Positions 42,966 to 51,600 are shown, counted from the first letter of the stretch. The stretch is 64,000 nt of DNA from Microbacterium sp. SS28 (GCF_022761035.1 NZ_JAKWJP010000003.1:186001-250000); one strand, 5' to 3'. The notes: generated by a model from the letters alone, not told the origin. Numbers and translations: made by a program.

Positions 42966-44050
42966 GCTCCTGTTCCTCCCGAGAACGTGGCGTCGTTGCG
43001 GGTGCCCTGCTGCGCCGCGACGACGAGGGGTGCGGCATCCGCTCCCGCCAACGGCGGCGGTGCGGCCTTGTCGTCGCCGAGTCGCGCCCACTGCACGGAC
43101 GACCAGTGGCGGAAGCGCTGGATCGGGGTGGGCGGCAGCACGCGGACGGCGCCGCGGGCGTAGTGCCGCTCGATGTAGAACTGGGCGATGCTCAGGATCG
43201 TGGTGATGATCGTGTACCAGACGACCGCGACGAGAAGCAGCGGGATGACGCGGCTGTTGCGGTTGTAGATCACCTGGACGGCGTAGAAGACCTCGGGGAT
43301 CGCGATGACGAAGACGACCGACGCACCCTTGACGAGGCCGATCACCTCATTGGTCGCGTTCGGGATGATGGAGCGCATCGCCTGCGGAAGGATGATCCGC
43401 AGCAGGCGCTTGCTCGCCGGGATGCCGAGGGCTGCGGCCGCCTCGGTCTGACCCTGGTCGACCGACAGGAGGCCGCCGCGGATGATCTCGGCCGAATACG
43501 CCGCCTGGTGGAGGCTCAGGCCGAGGATCGCCGCCGCGAACGCGCTGATCAGCTGCACCGTCGGGAACTCCACGATCCAGAAGTCCGTCGTGAAGGGCGT
43601 GCCGAGTCCGAGCGTCGGGTACAGGTAGCCGAGGTTGTACCAGACGATGATCTGCACGACGAGGGGCACGGAGCGGAAGAACCAGATGTACGACCAGGCG
43701 GCGGCGTTGAGCAGTGACGACTTCGAGAGGCGGGCCAGCGCGAGGAGCGTGCCGAGGACGAAGCCGATCGTCGCCGAGATCGCCGTGAGGGCGAGCGTGT
43801 AGCCGACACCGATGAGGACGGGCTCCGAGAAGAAGTACTTCGCGAAGACGTCCCACTCGTAGTTGGCGTTCGTGACGAGCGACCACGCGAACTGCGCGAC
43901 GAAGAAGATCACGAGGGCCGCGAGCGCCCAGCGGAACCAGTGCCGCGTGTGGACGACGCGGAACGATCCGAGATCGACGCGGTCGTCGCCGCCGCGTGCG
44001 GCGGCGGGCTCCGAGACGATGCGGGTGCGCTCGTCGGCGGTTGTGGTCAT
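42962..44050 (-). CDS. Amino-acid ABC transporter permease (HisM/GlnP type)
   Basis: 362 residues. A polar N-terminus of about 40 residues is followed by ALAALVIFFVAQFAWSLV, GVGYTLALTAISATIGFVLG, YIWFFRSVPLVVQIIVWYNL and AAYSAEIIRGGLLSVDQGQT. The coupling motif is EAAAALGIPASKRLLRIILP. A cytoplasmic tail of about 60 residues is longer than usual. It would form a homodimeric channel with one ATPase type. GAGGAA precedes the ATG. A 23-bp inverted repeat lies about 85 bp upstream. Confidence 0.92.
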   Translation of the reverse strand: MTTTADERTRIVSEPAAARGGDDRVDLGSFRVVHTRHWFRWALAALVIFFVAQFAWSLVTNANYEWDVFAKYFFSEPVLIGVGYTLALTAISATIGFVLGTLLALARLSKSSLLNAAAWSYIWFFRSVPLVVQIIVWYNLGYLYPTLGLGTPFTTDFWIVEFPTVQLISAFAAAILGLSLHQAAYSAEIIRGGLLSVDQGQTEAAAALGIPASKRLLRIILPQAMRSIIPNATNEVIGLVKGASVVFVIAIPEVFYAVQVIYNRNSRVIPLLLVAVVWYTIITTILSIAQFYIERHYARGAVRVLPPTPIQRFRHWSSVQWARLGDDKAAPPPLAGADAAPLVVAAQQGTRNDATFSGGTGA

Positions 44051-44133
44051 GGCGGTTCCTCGGCTCGAGATCCGGCTCCGTGGCCGGGTCCGCTCACGTT
44101 AGATGTGCGCCGTCACCCCCCGCTGGCCCGTGC

Positions 44134-44156
44134 ATCACATCCCGTAAAGATGCGAT
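44134..44156. promoter_or_regulatory. 23-bp inverted repeat upstream of the amino-acid importer
   Basis: ATCACATC-CCGTAAA-GATGCGAT has 8-bp arms matching at 7 of 8 positions. It lies between the 3' end of the M20 gene and the importer start, the right place for an operator of the importer operon. No linked regulator gene is present. Confidence 0.55.
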
Positions 44157-44173
44157 ACGCGAGGTAACACAGC

Positions 44174-45517
44174 TCACGCGTCGCGCAGAATGCGCTCCGT
44201 CGTGCGCGCCGAGAAGGCGAGGCTTGCGACCGGGATGCGCTCGTCCGCCGTATGGAACTGTCCGAACACGTCGAAGCCGTCCGGCACGCGCAGCGGCACG
44301 AAGCCATAGCCCGCGATGCCGAGGCGCGCGAAGTGCTTGTTGTCGGTGCTCGCCGGCAGCAGGTAGGGCACCACGAGGCTCCCCGGGTCCTCCGCGTCGA
44401 TCGCGGCCTGCAGGACGTCCAGCAGGGGAGCCGCGACGTCCGCCTCGGTCGCCGACCACCAGCGCCCCCAGCGGATGTCGACGTCGTCGCCGACGACGGC
44501 CCGCAGCTCGTCTCGGAGGGCGTCGTCCTGACCCGGAAGCACGCGGATGTCGAGACGCGCGCTCGCCTCGGCGGGGATGATGTTCGTCTTGCCGCCGGCC
44601 TCGAGCACTGTCGGGGTCGCGGTGTTGCGCAGGCTCGCCCCGATGAGGGGAGCCGCGAGCCCGAGCGAGTCGATGTCGGCCTCGAGCGTCTCGTCGCCGA
44701 ACGACAGGCCGCGCGCCTCGCCGTAGGCGCGCAGGAAGGCGTCGACGGCCGCCGTCCGCACGACGGGGAACCGGTGTTCGCCGATCGCCGCGACGGCCCG
44801 CGCGAGGCGCACGACGGGGTTGTCGGCGGTCGGTCGCGAGCCGTGGCCCGCGCGCCCGCGCGCCGTGAGCGTCGCCCACGCGACGCCCTTCTCGCTCGTT
44901 GCGGCGGGATACGCGCGGCGCCCGTCGACGAGGGGGATCGAGAAGCCGCCCACCTCGCTGAGCGCCTCGGTCGCGCCCGCGAACAGGTCGGGGCGGTTCT
45001 CGACGAGCCATCCAGCCCCCCACACGCCGCCCGCCTCCTCGTCGGCGAGGAACGCGAGCACGAGATCGCGATCGGGCACGATGCCCTCGCGGGCGAAGTG
45101 CCGGGCGGTGGCGAGGATCGTGCCCGCGAAGTTCTTCATGTCGACGGCGCCTCTGCCGTAGAGCCAGCCGTCGTGCACTTCGGCGCCGAACGGCGGATGC
45201 GTCCACTCCTGGCCCTCGACGGGGACGACGTCGAGGTGCGCGTGCACGACGAGCGCCCCGCGATCCGGGTTCCGGCCGGGGATGCGCGCGATGACCGATG
45301 CGCGGCCGGCGCGCGGCTCCAGGAGCTCCGACGCGATGCCGACCTCGGCGAGCCTGGCCTGGACGAACAGTGCGGCGCGCGTCTCTCCGTCGCCGATCGT
45401 CGCGGCGACGCCCGTGTTGACGCTGTCGATGCGGATGAGGTCGCGCGTGAGCTCGATCGCCTCCTCTTCGAGCGTCGCGAGGGCATGGTCGAGCTGCGGA
45501 ACGAAGCGGGACGACAT
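44174..45517 (-). CDS. M20/M25/M40 family metallo-amidohydrolase
   Basis: 447 residues. Zinc-site motifs of the ArgE/DapE/CPG2 branch: VVHAHLDVVP (H94, D96), YGRGAVDMKN (D126) and LADEEAGG (E160 catalytic, E161 ligand). No signal peptide. No Shine-Dalgarno; TAGCCT lies six bases before the ATG, suggesting a leaderless transcript. It is upstream of the amino-acid importer on the same strand. N-deacylation of an acetylated cysteine product would complete a salvage route like Bacillus SndA/SndB, although those are M20D proteins with different motifs. A peptidase or acylase role is equally open. Confidence 0.9.
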   Translation of the reverse strand: MSSRFVPQLDHALATLEEEAIELTRDLIRIDSVNTGVAATIGDGETRAALFVQARLAEVGIASELLEPRAGRASVIARIPGRNPDRGALVVHAHLDVVPVEGQEWTHPPFGAEVHDGWLYGRGAVDMKNFAGTILATARHFAREGIVPDRDLVLAFLADEEAGGVWGAGWLVENRPDLFAGATEALSEVGGFSIPLVDGRRAYPAATSEKGVAWATLTARGRAGHGSRPTADNPVVRLARAVAAIGEHRFPVVRTAAVDAFLRAYGEARGLSFGDETLEADIDSLGLAAPLIGASLRNTATPTVLEAGGKTNIIPAEASARLDIRVLPGQDDALRDELRAVVGDDVDIRWGRWWSATEADVAAPLLDVLQAAIDAEDPGSLVVPYLLPASTDNKHFARLGIAGYGFVPLRVPDGFDVFGQFHTADERIPVASLAFSARTTERILRDA

Positions 45518-45523
45518 AGCGCG

Positions 45524-45529
45524 AGGCTA
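45524..45529 (-). promoter_or_regulatory. Probable -10 box of the leaderless M20 gene
   Basis: On the minus strand TAGCCT is followed by CGCGCT and the ATG at 45517. There is no ribosome site upstream of the ATG. Confidence 0.5.
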
Positions 45530-45633
45530 CGGGGCACTCCTGCGACGGCGACAGCGTGACGCATTCTTTCTCCAGGTTGCGGGATGTTTCGTCACAGAGC
45601 GCGCCGTGTTCGCGCGCTCGCGAGACTCGTGGC

Positions 45634-46488
45634 ATGTCTCACCTGATATCTCCACGAGAGCTGCAGGGTGAGTGGGAATCCGGTCGTCCCGTTCGCCTGC
45701 TCGATGTCCGCTGGCGCCTCGACGTGCCGGAAGGCCGGCCCGACTATGTCGCGGGCCATCTGCCCGGCGCCGTCTACGTCGACCTCGAGCGCGAGCTGTC
45801 CCGCCGCGGGTACCCCGAAGACGGCCGCTACCCGCTCCCCGAGCTCGCCGAGCTCGAAGCATCCGTCCGCCGCTGGGGTGTGCGCGACGGCGACTTCGTC
45901 GTCGCGTACGACGACAACGACGCTGTCGCGGCGGCGCGTGCGTGGTGGCTGCTGCGCCGGCGCGGCGTGCAGATCCGGGTGCTCGACGGCGGCCTGCGGG
46001 CGTGGGTCGCGCAGGGCTTCCCGCTCGAGCGCGGCGACCACGCACCCGCGCCGGGGAACGCGACGCTGACGGATGTCGATCCCGGCGCCGTCACGATGGA
46101 CGAGGCCGCCCGCGCTCCTGTCGAGGGTTACCTCATCGACGTGCGCGCACCCGAGCACTACCGCGGGCTGACGGCGGGCCTCGACCCCGTCGCGGGCCAC
46201 ATCCCGGGAGCGCTCAACATCCCGGTCATCGCGCACATCGCCCGCGACGGGACGTTCCGCCCGCCGGAGGAGATCCGCGCCGTGCTCGATGCCTTCGGCG
46301 TCGACCCCGAGCGGCCCATCACCCTCTACTGCGGGGCAGGAATCTCGTCGGCCCATTCGGCTCTCGCGTACGCGCAGGCGGGCATCGAGACCCAGATCTA
46401 CCCCGGCTCGTGGAGCCAGTGGGCGCGCTCGCCGCGGCGCCCCGTCGCCGTCGGCCGCACGCCCGCGGACGCCCTGCACGCCTGGTGA
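45634..46488 (+). CDS. Sulfurtransferase, tandem rhodanese (SseA type)
   Basis: 284 residues with two rhodanese domains. Domain 1 is inactive-type (RPVRLLDVRWRLDV to DGGLRAWVAQGFPLE) and lacks the active Cys. Domain 2 has the loop LYCGAGISSAHSALAYAQAG, with the catalytic Cys in CGAGISS; 3-mercaptopyruvate sulfurtransferases have CGSGVTA, thiosulfate enzymes CRKGVTA, so donor choice is uncertain. It transfers sulfane sulfur to thiol or cyanide acceptors. It is divergent from the M20 gene at a 116-bp promoter region, at the end of a sulfur-suggestive gene set. Confidence 0.92.
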   Translation: MSHLISPRELQGEWESGRPVRLLDVRWRLDVPEGRPDYVAGHLPGAVYVDLERELSRRGYPEDGRYPLPELAELEASVRRWGVRDGDFVVAYDDNDAVAAARAWWLLRRRGVQIRVLDGGLRAWVAQGFPLERGDHAPAPGNATLTDVDPGAVTMDEAARAPVEGYLIDVRAPEHYRGLTAGLDPVAGHIPGALNIPVIAHIARDGTFRPPEEIRAVLDAFGVDPERPITLYCGAGISSAHSALAYAQAGIETQIYPGSWSQWARSPRRPVAVGRTPADALHAW

Positions 46489-46509
46489 CGGCAGGGCGCC
46501 CGCGACCCG

Positions 46510-48171
46510 TCAGCGCCGCCCGGCTCCCGGCCCGCCGCCCATCCCGCCGGCGATGGCCGTGCCTTCGGTCGCAGTCGCGGCAGCGGACCCGTCGACCAGC
46601 ACCGTGTAGGCCGCGCCGTCCACGACGTCCGGCGAGGTGAAGACGACCGACGCGTAGGCCTTCTCGGCCGTGACCGAGGCCAGCACGGTGCCCGCGGCAT
46701 CCGTGATCTCGATCTCGTCGCCCGCCGATCCGCTCACGCTCGCCGCGATCCACTGCTGCGGTGACGCGGCGTCGGGAGATTCCGCCATGCCGGCGCTGCC
46801 GACCGCGAGCAGCGTGCCGCCCGAGACCGTGATGCCGCCGTTCGAGTCGAGCGCGCCGTTGCCGTCGTTCGTGGGGCCGAACACGATCGTGTCGCCGCCC
46901 GTGATGCTCATCGAGCCGTTCGAGTCGAGGCCGTCGCCCGAGGCCTCGACGCGGAGCGTGCCGCCCGAGATGGTGAGCGTCTCTCCGGAGTCGGCCATCC
47001 CGCCGCCCCCGCCCTGGCCCGACGACGAGCCGCCGCTCGCGTTGACGCCGTCGTCGTCGGCCGTGATGTCGACGTCGCCGCCCGCGATCGTGATGTCGGT
47101 CGCCTCGAGGCCCTCCTCGGACTGCGCGACAGTCACGCTGCCCGCGCGGATCTCGAGGGCGGCTTCGGCGTGGATTCCGTCGTCGCGCGATGACACCGTC
47201 ACCGTGGCGCCGCCGATGCCGACCGAGCCGTCGGCGTGCACGCCGTCGTCGGTCGCGTCGATCGCGACCTCGCCGTCGTCGATCGCGGCGACCACGCCCG
47301 CGCTGATGCCCTTCGCCCCGTCGGCGCCGATCGTCGTGAGCTCGAGCGTTCCGCCCGTCACGACGGCGTCCGTCGCGGCGGCGAGGCCGTCGTCGCCGCT
47401 GCTCGCTGTGACGTCGCCGCCCGAGATCCAGATGTACCCGCGGGTCGCGTCGTCGGCGGCGTCGCTCTTGAGGGCGTCGCCGCCCGCCGTCAGCGCGAGC
47501 GTGCCGCCCTCGATGACGAGCGCGTCCTTGCCGCGCAGCGCGTCGTCGGCGGCGTCGACCGTGATCGCGCCCGAGAGGATCGCGAGGTCGTCGGTGCTGA
47601 CGATGCCGTCGTTGCCGTTGCCGCTCACCTCGAGCGATCCCGAGCCGGTGACCGTGAGGTCGGCGTCGACGTGGATCGCCGCGTTCGCCGCCGCGTCGTC
47701 GGCGTACGACGAGGCATCCGACACGCTGTTCTCGCTCCCGTCGGCGAGCGCGATCACGACGTCGTCGGCGCTCACGACCTCGATCGCTGCGCCGTCCGTG
47801 TTCGTGATGTCGGCGTCGTCGAGGATGAGCACGACGAGCGCGTCGTCGGGCGCCGTGACGACGACCGATCCCTCGAGCGAGCCTGACAGGCGGTACACGC
47901 CGGCCTCGGTGATCGACACGCTCGAACCCGTGAGCGCGATGTCGACCGCGTCGGCGGCGGACCACTCGTCGTCGTTCACGACGGTCGCGTCCTCGTTCGC
48001 GGCGAGCACCGCGTCGGCGTCGAGGTCGGAGTCGATCTCGGCCGTCACGGTGGCCTCGGTCGTCGTGGTTCCCGCTGCCGGCGTCGTGGCGGCGGGCTGC
48101 GTCGCGCACCCCGCGAGGACGAGCCCCGCGATCGCGAGCGGAAGGATGGGCAGGATCAGGCGGCGGCGCAT
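46510..48171 (-). CDS. Repetitive beta-helix lipoprotein (Cthe_2159-like carbohydrate-binding domain)
   Basis: 553 residues. MRRRLILPILPLAIAGLV leads to the lipobox LAGC (Cys about 21). The rest is made of short repeats with the sense GGTLxLTxxGDDGLxA (for example LALTAGGDALKSD, VDITADDDGVNAS, LRVEASGDGLDSN), forming a right-handed beta-helix. It closes with SITGGDTIVFGPTNDGNGAL and TISGGTLLAVGSAGMAE. This matches the Cthe_2159 family, whose founder binds acidic polysaccharide and calcium. The protein is extremely Asp/Ala/Gly-rich. AGGAGCTGCC precedes the ATG. It is last in a surface-polymer operon. Confidence 0.9.
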   Translation of the reverse strand: MRRRLILPILPLAIAGLVLAGCATQPAATTPAAGTTTTEATVTAEIDSDLDADAVLAANEDATVVNDDEWSAADAVDIALTGSSVSITEAGVYRLSGSLEGSVVVTAPDDALVVLILDDADITNTDGAAIEVVSADDVVIALADGSENSVSDASSYADDAAANAAIHVDADLTVTGSGSLEVSGNGNDGIVSTDDLAILSGAITVDAADDALRGKDALVIEGGTLALTAGGDALKSDAADDATRGYIWISGGDVTASSGDDGLAAATDAVVTGGTLELTTIGADGAKGISAGVVAAIDDGEVAIDATDDGVHADGSVGIGGATVTVSSRDDGIHAEAALEIRAGSVTVAQSEEGLEATDITIAGGDVDITADDDGVNASGGSSSGQGGGGGMADSGETLTISGGTLRVEASGDGLDSNGSMSITGGDTIVFGPTNDGNGALDSNGGITVSGGTLLAVGSAGMAESPDAASPQQWIAASVSGSAGDEIEITDAAGTVLASVTAEKAYASVVFTSPDVVDGAAYTVLVDGSAAATATEGTAIAGGMGGGPGAGRR

Positions 48172-48989
48172 GGCAGCTCCTCTGTTCGGGCGGGCTCTGT
48201 TCGGGCGTCGGTTCGGGCGGGAAGGGTCGTGCGAGTCGAGAACGGTCCGCGCAGGACGCGGTTCCAGCGGTTGTGGGGGAGGTCGGCGTGCAGGGCAGCG
48301 AGGCCCGTCGCGTACTTGCTGACGGTCGCGGGGCGGTGACCTGCGCGCCACAGGAGGCGGTCGATCCGGGATGCCGCGGCCGGCGACTTGGTCTCGACGA
48401 TGACGACCTCGGGCAGAGCGAAGCCCGCGCCGCCGGGTTCGTCCCAGCGCAGGTGGGTGTCGATCGTCGCGCGGCCGAGGCCGTCGGACGCGAGCAGCGT
48501 CGTGCGGCGGTAGCGCGTCGTGAGCGTCGCGGCGAGCTCACCCGCGCGGTCGCCGTCGACGCCGATCGCGTCGAAGGCGTCCGCGATGTCGTCCCGCGCG
48601 CCGTCCGTGAGCACGCGCCGCGACCGCGGGTCGTACTCCGTGCGCTCCTTGACCGTCGTGCCGCGGGCGCCGCGGGTCTTGATCTCGAGGTACGCCGCGT
48701 CGGTGTCGAGATAACTGCGGGTGCGCAGCTTGAACCGTCGGCGGCGCGGCTGGGCCGCCATCCGGAAGCTCAGCAGGTCGGGGGTGTCGAAGTAGACCGA
48801 CTCGTACGCGAAGTCGCGTGACCCGTCGATCTCGAGCACGCGGGTCGCGGGGTCGAGCGCCGCGAGCAGCCGCGCGGCGTCGCGCGCCGGGACGATGTAC
48901 TTGCGGTCGACGCGCGTGAGCAGTGCGGCATCCGTCACGAGTTCGTCGAGCGTCACGGGCCCGAAGCCTTCGAGGGGGAGGGCGGTCAT
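48156..48989 (-). CDS. VTC-domain polyphosphate polymerase
   Basis: 277 residues with the tunnel-forming VTC4-like fold. The basic substrate residues are in order: RVDRKYIVP (26-34), YFDTPDL (66-72), RRRRFKLRTRSY (82-93), YLEIKTRG (100-107), KERTEYD (114-120), then TRYRR, TIDTHLRW, VIVETKS (Glu199, Lys201) and SKYATGL. In yeast VTC4 these residues bind ATP and the growing polyphosphate. Bacterial homologues are barely studied. It overlaps the DUF4956 gene by ATGA and the beta-helix gene by 16 bp, so all three are translated together. No SPX domain is present. Confidence 0.9.
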   Translation of the reverse strand: MTALPLEGFGPVTLDELVTDAALLTRVDRKYIVPARDAARLLAALDPATRVLEIDGSRDFAYESVYFDTPDLLSFRMAAQPRRRRFKLRTRSYLDTDAAYLEIKTRGARGTTVKERTEYDPRSRRVLTDGARDDIADAFDAIGVDGDRAGELAATLTTRYRRTTLLASDGLGRATIDTHLRWDEPGGAGFALPEVVIVETKSPAAASRIDRLLWRAGHRPATVSKYATGLAALHADLPHNRWNRVLRGPFSTRTTLPARTDARTEPARTEELPCAAA

Positions 48990-49561
48990 CGCGTCGCTCC
49001 GACGAGGGACGACGCCGCGACGCGGTAGCGGACGTCGACGAGCGTCGTGTCGTTGACGAGGTCGAGCTCCTGCACCGTGACCGACAGCACCTGGCCGCCG
49101 AGGCGCTCGGCGAGCTCGTCGCGCAGCTCGGTCTCGTCGGCGACGGCGCGGTCCAGGCGCACGGCCTGGTGCCGGCTGCGGGCGAGCACGCGCGGGTGGT
49201 CGGCCGCCCACAGCACGACGAGGATGAGCGCGATGAGCCCCGCGACGGGCCACGGGTCGCTCTGCGGCAGGCCCGCCATGAGCCCCATCGCGAGCGCCGC
49301 GAAGTAGTACGCGACCTCGCGCTGCGAGATCTCGGACGAGCGCAGCCGGATGATCGAGAGCACGCCGAACAGTCCGAGTCCGAGGCCCAGCGCGACCTCG
49401 GCGGTGCCGAGGACCGTCGCGACCGAGAGCACACCGACGTTGACGCCGAGGAACGCGACGACGAGGTCGCGGCGGTGGTGCCGGCGGTAGTAGAGCCCGA
49501 GGCTCAGCAGCAGCGCGGCGGCCAGGTCGACGGCGATGAGGATGAGGGAGGTGAAGGTCAT
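48986..49561 (-). CDS. DUF4956 membrane protein
   Basis: 191 residues. Four hydrophobic segments: LILIAVDLAAALLLSLGLYY, LVVAFLGVNVGVLSVATVLG, EVALGLGLGLFGVLSIIRL and PWPVAGLIALILVVLWAA. The loop IIRLRSSEISQREVAYYFAA is the family signature. A cytoplasmic tail of about 70 residues follows. DUF4956 genes regularly neighbour VTC-domain polymerases, so it may be the membrane partner or export path of the polymer. It overlaps both neighbours by ATGA. Confidence 0.9.
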   Translation of the reverse strand: MTFTSLILIAVDLAAALLLSLGLYYRRHHRRDLVVAFLGVNVGVLSVATVLGTAEVALGLGLGLFGVLSIIRLRSSEISQREVAYYFAALAMGLMAGLPQSDPWPVAGLIALILVVLWAADHPRVLARSRHQAVRLDRAVADETELRDELAERLGGQVLSVTVQELDLVNDTTLVDVRYRVAASSLVGATR

Positions 49562-50652
49562 GACTCCACTCGACCGTCCGCCGCTATGCGGCTCCTTTGC
49601 GTCGTCTGTGGCGCCGTTACGTCTTGCGATGCGAACACGAAGCTCTTCTGCACTCCGTAGCTCGTGACGAACAGCACGGCCTCCGTCGCGACCTTCGCGA
49701 GCAGCAGCGGCACGCCGAAGTCGGTGAGCGCCGTCATCCACACGACGTTCGACGCGAGCAGGGCGGCCGCGAGGATCGCGTACCTCAGCGCCTGCCGCAC
49801 GAGGTCGCGGCGCACGCGCTGCCGGAAGACGAACCGCCGATTGACGGCGAAGTTGACGCTCGCGCTGAGGACGCGCGCCGCGACGATCGAGGGCACGAGC
49901 CAGCCCGTGAGCGCCGTGAAGAGCAGCAGTGCCACCGTGTCGACGACGAACGCGATCATGGACGATCCCGCGAAGGCGAGCAGCGGCAGCATGACCCGCG
50001 CCGAGTCGGCGACGGGCCGGAAGTGGCTCGATGCGTTCTGCCCGAGATAGACCGTCTCGATGGGCACCTCGCGCGTGCTCCAGCCGTCGCGGCGCGCGCG
50101 CAGCAGCACGTTCTGCTCGTACTCGAAGCGCTCCCCGGGCTGCTCGAGCAGCCACGGCAGCATGAGCGACGGGATGCCGCGCAGCCCCGTCTGCGTGTCC
50201 GAGAGGCGCCAGCCTGCCGCGAGCCGGAAGACGCCGCGCGCCGCGGCGTTGCCGACGCGACTGCGCAGCGGGACGCGGCCCGCGAAGGCGCGGCACCCCA
50301 GCACCATCGCGGGGGAGCCGGCGGCGGCATCCCGTCTCATCTCGTCGGCGACCGCGACGATGTCGGCGACCGTGTGCTGCCCGTCGGCATCCGCCGTCAC
50401 GATGTCGTCGGCCGGGTGGGAGCGCATCGCGTGCGCGAAGCCCGTCTTGAGCGCAGCGCCCTTGCCGAGGTTGGTCTCGTGCGCGAGCACCGTCGCGCCG
50501 AGCGCGCGCACGCCGTCGAAGACGCCCGCGAAGCGCGCACCGCTGCCGTCATCGACGACGACGATCTCGACGTCGGGGTCGGCGTCCAGCAGCTCGCTCA
50601 CGAGGAGGGGCAGCGCGTCGCCGGGCTCGTAGGCGGGGATCAGGACGATCAC
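49558..50652 (-). CDS. GT2 glycosyltransferase fused to a GtrA-like membrane domain
   Basis: 364 residues, GTG start. The GT2 domain covers about 1-220: VLIPAYEPGDALPLLVSELL, VVVDDGSG, GKGAALKTGF, TADADGQHT (metal-binding DxD) and TQTGLRGIP. The GtrA domain (about 230-345) has four hydrophobic segments, such as SSMIAFVVDTVALLLFTAL and KVATEAVLFVTSYGVQKSFV with the typical FAVNRRFVF. Such fusions make or flip polyprenyl-phosphate sugars for surface decoration. It begins 4 bp after the NAGPA gene and overlaps DUF4956. Confidence 0.92.
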   Translation of the reverse strand: MIVLIPAYEPGDALPLLVSELLDADPDVEIVVVDDGSGARFAGVFDGVRALGATVLAHETNLGKGAALKTGFAHAMRSHPADDIVTADADGQHTVADIVAVADEMRRDAAAGSPAMVLGCRAFAGRVPLRSRVGNAAARGVFRLAAGWRLSDTQTGLRGIPSLMLPWLLEQPGERFEYEQNVLLRARRDGWSTREVPIETVYLGQNASSHFRPVADSARVMLPLLAFAGSSMIAFVVDTVALLLFTALTGWLVPSIVAARVLSASVNFAVNRRFVFRQRVRRDLVRQALRYAILAAALLASNVVWMTALTDFGVPLLLAKVATEAVLFVTSYGVQKSFVFASQDVTAPQTTQRSRIAADGRVES

Positions 50653-50655
50653 GGG

Positions 50656-51600
50656 TCACTCCGCGACGTAGAGGATGTCGCTCGTGCCGCGCTCGCCGCC
50701 GTTCGAGGGCTGGTTGACGACCTCGCCCTCGAAGTACATCGTCGACGAGCCTCCGCCGTCGAGGTTGTACGCCGTCGTCGCACCCAGGTCGAGCATGATC
50801 TGCGCGGCCTCGGTCATCGTGACGCCGCGGCTGTACCCCTCGCTGCGCCCGTCGACGACGACGAAGACGAGGTGGTTCTCGTCGATGACGCCGACGAGGG
50901 TGCGGGGCTGCTCGCCCTGGATCGAGTGATTGCCGAAGTTCGTGTCGATCTCGACCTGGTCGATGCCGTCGACGATCGCGCCGTCCTCGACGATCGCGGG
51001 GCCGAAGCTCAGCGTGTTCCACGCGCCCGCCGCGAGCAGCTCGGCGGCCGTCGTGGTCGTCTCGTCGTAGACCGCGACCGTGCCGTCCGTGTAGAAGACG
51101 AGGCCTTCGCGCGCGCCCTCGTCGCGATAGACGACGCCGTTGCGGATCACGATGCCCGTGTCGCGGAAGCCGTAGTAGTCGCCGTTGATCGCGAAGAGCG
51201 CGTCGTTGTCGGCGGCGATCGCGCTCGTGGTCTCGGTGATGTTCTCGCCGAACTGGTCCTTCGCGAATGCCGAGCGCAGGTCGGTCGCGTCGCCCAGGAC
51301 GACGTCGGCGACGTAGTACGTGACGGTGTCGGCGCCCGTGCCGGTCACGACCTGAGACACCGTGACGGAGGTGTCCGACTGCGTCGTCGTGTCGGTCGCG
51401 GCGCCTGTGTCGGGCTCGGCTTCCGCCGTCGTCGCCTGATTCTCGGCCTCGTACGCCGAGACGTCCGAGATCTCGACGTGCTCGACCAGGAAGCGGTCGA
51501 CGGCCCATGCGGCGCCTCCGCCGCCGACGAGCACGACGGCGAGGCCCCCCGCGATGAGGCTGTTGCGGATCCTGCGGCGGTGTCTGCGTCTCGAGTCCAT
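50656..51600 (-). CDS. Phosphodiester glycosidase (NAGPA-domain) family protein
   Basis: 314 residues. An Arg-rich start (DSRRRHRRRIRNS) and one membrane helix (LIAGGLAVVLVGGGGAAWAV) place the rest outside. A Thr-rich linker precedes the domain: ALFAINGDYYGFRDTGIVIR, LVFYTDGTVAVYDE, HLVFVVVDGRSEGYSRGVTM and TTAYNLDGGGSSTMYF. The family includes the enzyme uncovering mannose-6-phosphate and bacterial exopolysaccharide-related proteins that cleave or remodel sugar phosphodiesters. It heads the five-gene operon, with a 7-bp inverted repeat GCTTCAT/ATGAAGC in its upstream region (51601-51653). Confidence 0.9.
   Translation of the reverse strand: MDSRRRHRRRIRNSLIAGGLAVVLVGGGGAAWAVDRFLVEHVEISDVSAYEAENQATTAEAEPDTGAATDTTTQSDTSVTVSQVVTGTGADTVTYYVADVVLGDATDLRSAFAKDQFGENITETTSAIAADNDALFAINGDYYGFRDTGIVIRNGVVYRDEGAREGLVFYTDGTVAVYDETTTTAAELLAAGAWNTLSFGPAIVEDGAIVDGIDQVEIDTNFGNHSIQGEQPRTLVGVIDENHLVFVVVDGRSEGYSRGVTMTEAAQIMLDLGATTAYNLDGGGSSTMYFEGEVVNQPSNGGERGTSDILYVAE

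Noticed and set aside
45634..46488. Leaderless start for the rhodanese gene
   Set aside because: The hexamer six bases upstream is GAGACT, which does not fit TANNNT; start mode left open.
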